From: Chloroflexi bacterium UBA4733
GTDB taxonomy: Bacteria > Chloroflexota > UBA4733
Direction of reading: 5' to 3'
NCBI GenBank assembly: GCA_002404055.1
Contig: DHIZ01000059.1
Coordinates: 1-17,060 of the forward strand
DNA length: 17,060 nt
Shown: in pieces, positions 13,035 through 17,060 of the stretch
Layout: each line of letters begins with the position of its first letter
Numbering within the stretch: the stretch's first letter is position 1
Made by a program: the position numbers and the translations under genes
The notes under the pieces: model-generated
Database searches by the model: none
Seen by the model: only the letters and a program-made list of their open reading frames with translations
Told to the model about the DNA's origin: nothing

Positions 13035-16000
13035 GTGGCGGATTTCACGCATTTACATGTCCACTCGGAATACAGCCTGCTCGATGGGCTGGCACGTATT
13101 CCTGATCTCGTCGCCAACGCCAAGGCGCACGGCATGGGCGCGATCGCCCTGACCGATCACGGCGTCATGCACGGCGCGCTGGACTTTTACAAGACTGCAC
13201 AGACCGCCGGGATCAAGCCCATCGTCGGCTGCGAGGTCTACTGCGCGCAACGCAAGATGACCGACCGCCAGCCGAAGCTGGACTCCAGCCCCTACCACCT
13301 GACGCTGCTGGCCCGCGACGCTGTCGGCTACCGCAACCTCATCAAGCTGGTGAGCAAGGCCAGCCTGGACGGCTTCTACTACAAACCGCGAGTTGACCTC
13401 GACCTGCTGGCCGCCCACCACGAGGGCATCGTCGCCCTCTCGGGTTGCCTCGGCGCCCAGGTGCCGCAGTTGCTGCTGCAGGGACGGGAAGAAGAGGCGC
13501 GCAAGACTATCGGCTGGTTCCGCGACACCTTTGGACCCGAAGGCTACTACCTGGAATTGCAGGACCACCAGATCCCCGAGCAGCAGGCGATCAATCGCTT
13601 TTTAGTAGACTATGGTCGGCGGGAGAGCCTGCCGCTCGTCTGCACGAACGACGTCCACTACGTGCAGGCGGACGACGCTTACGCCCAGGACATTCTGCTG
13701 TGCGTGCAGACGGCAACGACCGTCGATGACGCCAAGCGGATGCGTATGAGTACCCAGGAGTTTTACCTGAAGAGTCCGGCGGCCATGGCTGCGCTCTTCG
13801 CCGAAGTGCCGGACGCCCTGCTGAACACCTGCCGCATCGCCGACAACTGCGATTTGAAGCTGGAGTTCGGACGGACGGCGCTGCCCGAGTTCGCGCTGCC
13901 GGCCGGCCACACCGCCGAGTCCTACTTCCGCGAGATCACCATGCAGCGTCTGCCCGAACGCTACAGCCAGATCGACGACAAGCTGCGCCAGCGCGTGCAG
14001 TACGAGGTCGACGTCATCTGCCAGCTTGGCTTCGCCCAGTACATCCTGATCGTGGCCGACTTCACCTTCTGGGCCCGCCAGCACGGCATCATGGCCGAGC
14101 CGCGCGGTTCCGTCGGCGGCTCGGTGGTGGCCTACATCATCGGCATCAGCGACGTCGACCCGATCCGCTACGACCTGCCCTTTGAGCGTTTCCTCAGCCC
14201 GGAACGGCACGAGATGCCGGATATCGACCTCGACTTCCCAGATGACCGGCGGGCCGAGGTCTACGAGTACGTCAAGCAGAAGTATGGCGCCGACCATGTA
14301 GCCCAGATCATCACCTATAACACCATGCTCGGTAAGGCGGCCATCCGCGACGTGGGCCGGGCCCTCGGTTTGCCCTTCGGCGAGGTCGACCGCGTCGCCA
14401 AGCTGATCCCGAACGGCGTTAAGGTGACGATCGACCAGGGTCTGGCCGAGTCGGCGGAACTGCGGACGCTGGCGGAGCAGGATGCGACTGTCAAGAAACT
14501 GCTCGACACTGCACGCAAAGTGGAGGGGCTGGCCCGCAACTCCTCAGTCCACGCCGCCGGTGTCGTTATTTCCCGCGAGCCGTTGATGGATATGGTGCCC
14601 TTGCAGCGTGCCAAAGATGGCAACGTCATCACCCAGTACGAGAGCGCCTGGCTGCAGGATGTCGGACTGTTGAAGATGGACTTCCTGGGGCTGGCCAACT
14701 TTGCCAACCTCGACCTGGCCGTCAAGTTCATCAAGCAGACGCGTGGACTGGACATCAACATCAAAGAGCTACCTTACGACGACGAGGACACCTTCGCCCT
14801 CCTCCAGACCGGCGAGACGACCGGCCTCTTCCAACTGGAATCGGCGGGGATGCGCAAGTACCTCAAAGAGTTGCGGCCAACCAACATCGGTGATATCTCT
14901 GCCATGATCTCGCTCTACCGGCCCGGCCCGATGGACAACATCCCCAAGTTTGTCGCCGCCAAGAACGGCAGAGTTGCCGCGCAATACGCGCATGCTGACC
15001 TGGAGCCGATCCTGCGCGAATCGTACGGCGTGATCGTCTACCAGGAGCAGGTGATGGACATCGCCATCAAGATCGCCGGTTTCACGACCGAGCAGGGCTA
15101 CAAGTTCATCAAGGCGATCGCCAAGAAGAACGCCGAGTTGCTGCTGAAGAACAAGGAGCCGTTCGTGGCGGGAACCGTCGCGCGCGGCTACCCCCTGGAA
15201 CTGGCGGAAGACCTCTGGCGGCTATTCGAGCCGTTCCAGCGCTACTCCTTCAACAAGGCCCACACCATGGGCTATGCCCACATCACTTACCGCACTGCCT
15301 ATCTTAAGGCGCACTTCACCGCCGAATATATGGCGGCGGTGCTCTGCTCCCGGTGCGGTGACAGCGAAGACGTGGCGGCGGCGATCGCCGAGTGCCGGCG
15401 CATGGGTGTCGACGTCTTGCCGCCGAGCGTCAACGACTCCGAGGTCAACTTCAGCGTCGAGAACGGCGCGATTCGCTTTGGTCTCTCGGCCATCAAGAAC
15501 GTCGGCGGCGGCGCGGTCGAGGGGTTAGTCCAGGAGCGTAAGCAGCGCGGCCCGTTCGCTAACGCCGAAGACTTCTGCAGCCGCATCGACATGCGCGCCG
15601 TCAACAAGAAGACCTTGGAGTCGTTGATCCGCGCCGGCGCGCTGGACGGCTTCGGCGACCGCATGCAACTGGTACGAGAAATCGACCGCATGGCCGGCAT
15701 GGCGCAGCAGGCGCAGCGCAAGCTGGCGGCCGGCCAGTTGACCATGTTCGGCGGGGAAGTGGCCGAAGCGCCGGCGCTCTTCAACGTGCCGTCACAGCAG
15801 CAGGACCCTGCCACCCTCAAAGAGCGGCTGGCCTGGGAGCGGGAGCTGCTGGGCGTCTATCTCGGGGAGCACCCGCTGAATGCTATGGCGGCCCGACTGC
15901 AGCAGCGCGTCAGCCACACCGTCGACCAGATCACCGAAGAGGTGGTGGGGCAGAAGGTGACCATGGGCGGCATCATCAACAGCGTGCGCGCCATCACCAC

Positions 16001-16487
16001 CCGCAACGGCCAGAACATGGTGTACGCCGAGCTGGAAGATCCCAGCGGTACCATCGAGGTGGTGGTCTTCCCGCGCACCCTGGAGCAGACCAGGGCGCTC
16101 TGGCAGGCCGATAGTGCGGTCATCGTCGGCGGCAAGCTCGACCAGCGCAGTGACCGCTACCAGTTAGCCTGCGACAGCGTGGAAGCCTTTACCACTGCGG
16201 CAGATCGCCCCAGGCGCTACTTCCTGCGCCTGACCATTCCCCAGTTAGACGACATGGAGACCGGGCGGGCCCGGTTAGAGCATGTGGCGGCGGCGTTGCG
16301 TTTGCAGCAGGGGGAAGACCGTGTGGAGGTGCGGGTACAGACTCCCCAGGGGCTGGTACGGCTGGTCACGCCGGGCTTGCGTACCGCCTATACCCCGGAA
16401 CTCGCCGAGCGCCTTACCCAGTTATTGGGACGGGACGCCCTGCAGGTAGAAGACCTCGCTCCTGTGGAGATGGCTGCAGCAAGTTGA
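13035..16487 (+). CDS. dnaE: DNA polymerase III subunit alpha (DnaE1-type replicase)
   Basis: The chromosomal replicative polymerase, 1150 residues, full family length. The N-terminal PHP domain (1-210) keeps every metal ligand expected of an active site: H8 and H10 (HLHVHS), D17, H42 (TDHG), E67 (GCE), H88, C138 (SGCLG), D206 and H208 (TNDVHY). The C-family polymerase core follows. Catalytic D398 and D400 lie in PDIDLDF and the third, D549, in LLKMDFLGL; AEPRGSVGGS (about 356-365) is the conserved nucleotide-binding loop. Then come the fingers and helix-hairpin-helix region, an internal beta-clamp motif QLTMF (901-905), and an OB fold (about 975-1060). GTG at 13035 follows AGAGG and gives the conserved first residues MADFTHLHVH. 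It is probably co-transcribed with two small downstream genes. Confidence 0.98.
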   Translation: MADFTHLHVHSEYSLLDGLARIPDLVANAKAHGMGAIALTDHGVMHGALDFYKTAQTAGIKPIVGCEVYCAQRKMTDRQPKLDSSPYHLTLLARDAVGYRNLIKLVSKASLDGFYYKPRVDLDLLAAHHEGIVALSGCLGAQVPQLLLQGREEEARKTIGWFRDTFGPEGYYLELQDHQIPEQQAINRFLVDYGRRESLPLVCTNDVHYVQADDAYAQDILLCVQTATTVDDAKRMRMSTQEFYLKSPAAMAALFAEVPDALLNTCRIADNCDLKLEFGRTALPEFALPAGHTAESYFREITMQRLPERYSQIDDKLRQRVQYEVDVICQLGFAQYILIVADFTFWARQHGIMAEPRGSVGGSVVAYIIGISDVDPIRYDLPFERFLSPERHEMPDIDLDFPDDRRAEVYEYVKQKYGADHVAQIITYNTMLGKAAIRDVGRALGLPFGEVDRVAKLIPNGVKVTIDQGLAESAELRTLAEQDATVKKLLDTARKVEGLARNSSVHAAGVVISREPLMDMVPLQRAKDGNVITQYESAWLQDVGLLKMDFLGLANFANLDLAVKFIKQTRGLDINIKELPYDDEDTFALLQTGETTGLFQLESAGMRKYLKELRPTNIGDISAMISLYRPGPMDNIPKFVAAKNGRVAAQYAHADLEPILRESYGVIVYQEQVMDIAIKIAGFTTEQGYKFIKAIAKKNAELLLKNKEPFVAGTVARGYPLELAEDLWRLFEPFQRYSFNKAHTMGYAHITYRTAYLKAHFTAEYMAAVLCSRCGDSEDVAAAIAECRRMGVDVLPPSVNDSEVNFSVENGAIRFGLSAIKNVGGGAVEGLVQERKQRGPFANAEDFCSRIDMRAVNKKTLESLIRAGALDGFGDRMQLVREIDRMAGMAQQAQRKLAAGQLTMFGGEVAEAPALFNVPSQQQDPATLKERLAWERELLGVYLGEHPLNAMAARLQQRVSHTVDQITEEVVGQKVTMGGIINSVRAITTRNGQNMVYAELEDPSGTIEVVVFPRTLEQTRALWQADSAVIVGGKLDQRSDRYQLACDSVEAFTTAADRPRRYFLRLTIPQLDDMETGRARLEHVAAALRLQQGEDRVEVRVQTPQGLVRLVTPGLRTAYTPELAERLTQLLGRDALQVEDLAPVEMAAAS

Positions 16488-16506
16488 CGTAACGGAATGG
16501 GGTGCC

Positions 16507-16773
16507 ATGTTGACGGTGCATCATCTCTTCTGGCCGCGGCGCGACTATCAGACGGATGTAGAGCGCCGCTTCCGTACCTTGCCCTGGAACAAGCTGGAGA
16601 TGCCGACGGACGCACACGAGATGTTGCACCGCTACGCGCCACCGCCCAGCAAGCCGTCCCTGGAGGAGATGCTGGATACCGTGGAGGCCTACGAGCTCAA
16701 AGAGCGCCAGCGACAGGCCCAGCGCCTGTTGATGACGCGCGGCCCGCGCAACCGCAACCAACGTTCGGCCTGA
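16507..16773 (+). CDS. Small hypothetical protein (88 aa) downstream of dnaE
   Basis: Not recognised. The frame opens 19 nt after the dnaE stop, in the same direction. Its codons are strongly G/C at the third position, as in the neighbouring genes, which argues that it is real rather than a shadow frame. The N-terminus is aromatic and basic (MLTVHHLFWPRRDYQTDVE). The middle is Pro-rich (YAPPPSKPS), followed by a probable amphipathic helix (LEEMLDTVEAYELKERQRQAQ) and an Arg/Asn-rich tail. There is no signal peptide or membrane segment. The ribosome site is modest (GGGG 4 nt before the ATG). Its place behind dnaE may mean shared transcription; no function is inferred. Confidence 0.65.
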   Translation: MLTVHHLFWPRRDYQTDVERRFRTLPWNKLEMPTDAHEMLHRYAPPPSKPSLEEMLDTVEAYELKERQRQAQRLLMTRGPRNRNQRSA

Positions 16774-16805
16774 CACGTCGCCGGGCCAGTGAGGAGGGGA
16801 TAGCC

Positions 16806-16997
16806 ATGTTGGAGTGCGAAACCTGGTACGAGTTCGCCGGCCGCCGGCACAACGAGCAGCACTTTACGCTCCCACGCGAGGAGCTGACCTCCCTGCGCCA
16901 CGCTGTCGCCGCCATCCGCCGCCGCAACTCGTCCTTCCATATCCGGCTGAAACGGCTGGTTGACGGAGAGGGGCGACGGTTGGCGGAGGTGGCGTAA
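16806..16997 (+). CDS. Small hypothetical protein (63 aa)
   Basis: Not recognised. ATG at 16806 follows a strong ribosome site (GGAGGGG, 7 nt upstream), and third codon positions are overwhelmingly G or C, so it is likely a true gene. The protein is charged and cytosolic, starting MLECETWYEFAGRRHNEQHF, with a central region (LPREELTSLRHAVAAIRRRN) likely to be helical. A basic C-terminal half (FHIRLKRLVDGEGRRLAEV) suggests contact with nucleic acid or an acidic partner, but this is only composition. The open frame extends upstream to 16497 and overlaps the 88-residue gene; that extension is not believed. It lies 32 nt after the 88-residue gene and probably shares its transcript. Confidence 0.65.
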   Translation: MLECETWYEFAGRRHNEQHFTLPREELTSLRHAVAAIRRRNSSFHIRLKRLVDGEGRRLAEVA

Positions 16998-17060
16998 GCG
17001 GGTTTGCCTGCTGTCGAGCTGGCCCGCCCTACGCTCAAGACGTGTGATGCGCATTAGCCG

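Noticed and set aside
16497..16805. Upstream part of a 166-residue open frame ending at 16997
   Set aside because: It overlaps the 88-residue gene in another frame; the strong ribosome site and coding signal place the true start at 16806.
17047..17060. Possible gene start (ATG) at the right edge after TACGCT
   Set aside because: Only four codons are visible and no ribosome site or firm promoter supports it.

Overview
The window is about 17 kb of GC-rich bacterial chromosome with strongly GC-biased third codon positions. It carries mostly housekeeping and general metabolic genes. The gene mix, a membrane-anchored Ser/Thr kinase, an Eis-like acetyltransferase, Uma2, a DnaE1-type polymerase with an intact PHP metal site, frequent TANNNT boxes close to start codons, and interspersed GC-rich palindromes fit a Chloroflexota-type organism. 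This placement is inference only; no rRNA or other decisive marker is present. I see no tRNA, rRNA, CRISPR array, transposase, phage gene or obvious biosynthetic or defence cluster.

Layout. Positions 1-1162 (minus): an infA-like gene overlaps hemB by four bases (ATGA); hemB runs off the left edge. Positions 1310-3007 (plus): a transmembrane Ser/Thr protein kinase, divergent from infA. Both divergent genes carry a three-copy heptanucleotide tandem repeat just inside the coding start. Positions 3023-3142: a 120-nt inverted-repeat element with perfect 28-bp arms and two inner hairpins, between convergent genes. Positions 3169-4506 (minus): a GNAT/Eis-like acetyltransferase, divergent from an MFS transporter (4602-5864), which is followed by a beta-propeller lactonase (5946-7055). 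Positions 7087-8328 (minus): an exported multidomain L,D-transpeptidase with a roughly 260-nt leader. Positions 8592-9176 (minus): a Uma2-family protein.

Positions 9409-10248 (plus): a Cof-type HAD phosphatase, convergent with a 50-codon remnant of a Gfo/Idh/MocA oxidoreductase (10241-10393, minus). In the remnant the N-terminal Rossmann start is joined in frame to the C-terminal tail. Then come a small cupin (10476-10817) and a fabH ketoacyl-ACP synthase III (10899-11918), whose TAG stop is interlocked in a CTAG palindrome with the stop of convergent lepB (11915-12532). A 500-bp gene-free region (12533-13034) holds a 206-nt inverted repeat with 55-nt arms, plus similar candidate promoters for lepB and dnaE. 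Positions 13035-16487: full-length dnaE, followed by two small unrecognised genes in the same direction.

The genes do not form one pathway. The nearest things to functional units are infA-hemB (translational coupling), MFS-lactonase, and dnaE with its two small followers. The most unusual content is non-coding or degenerate: two large structured palindromes, the paired heptamer repeats, the collapsed oxidoreductase and the candidate leaderless starts.
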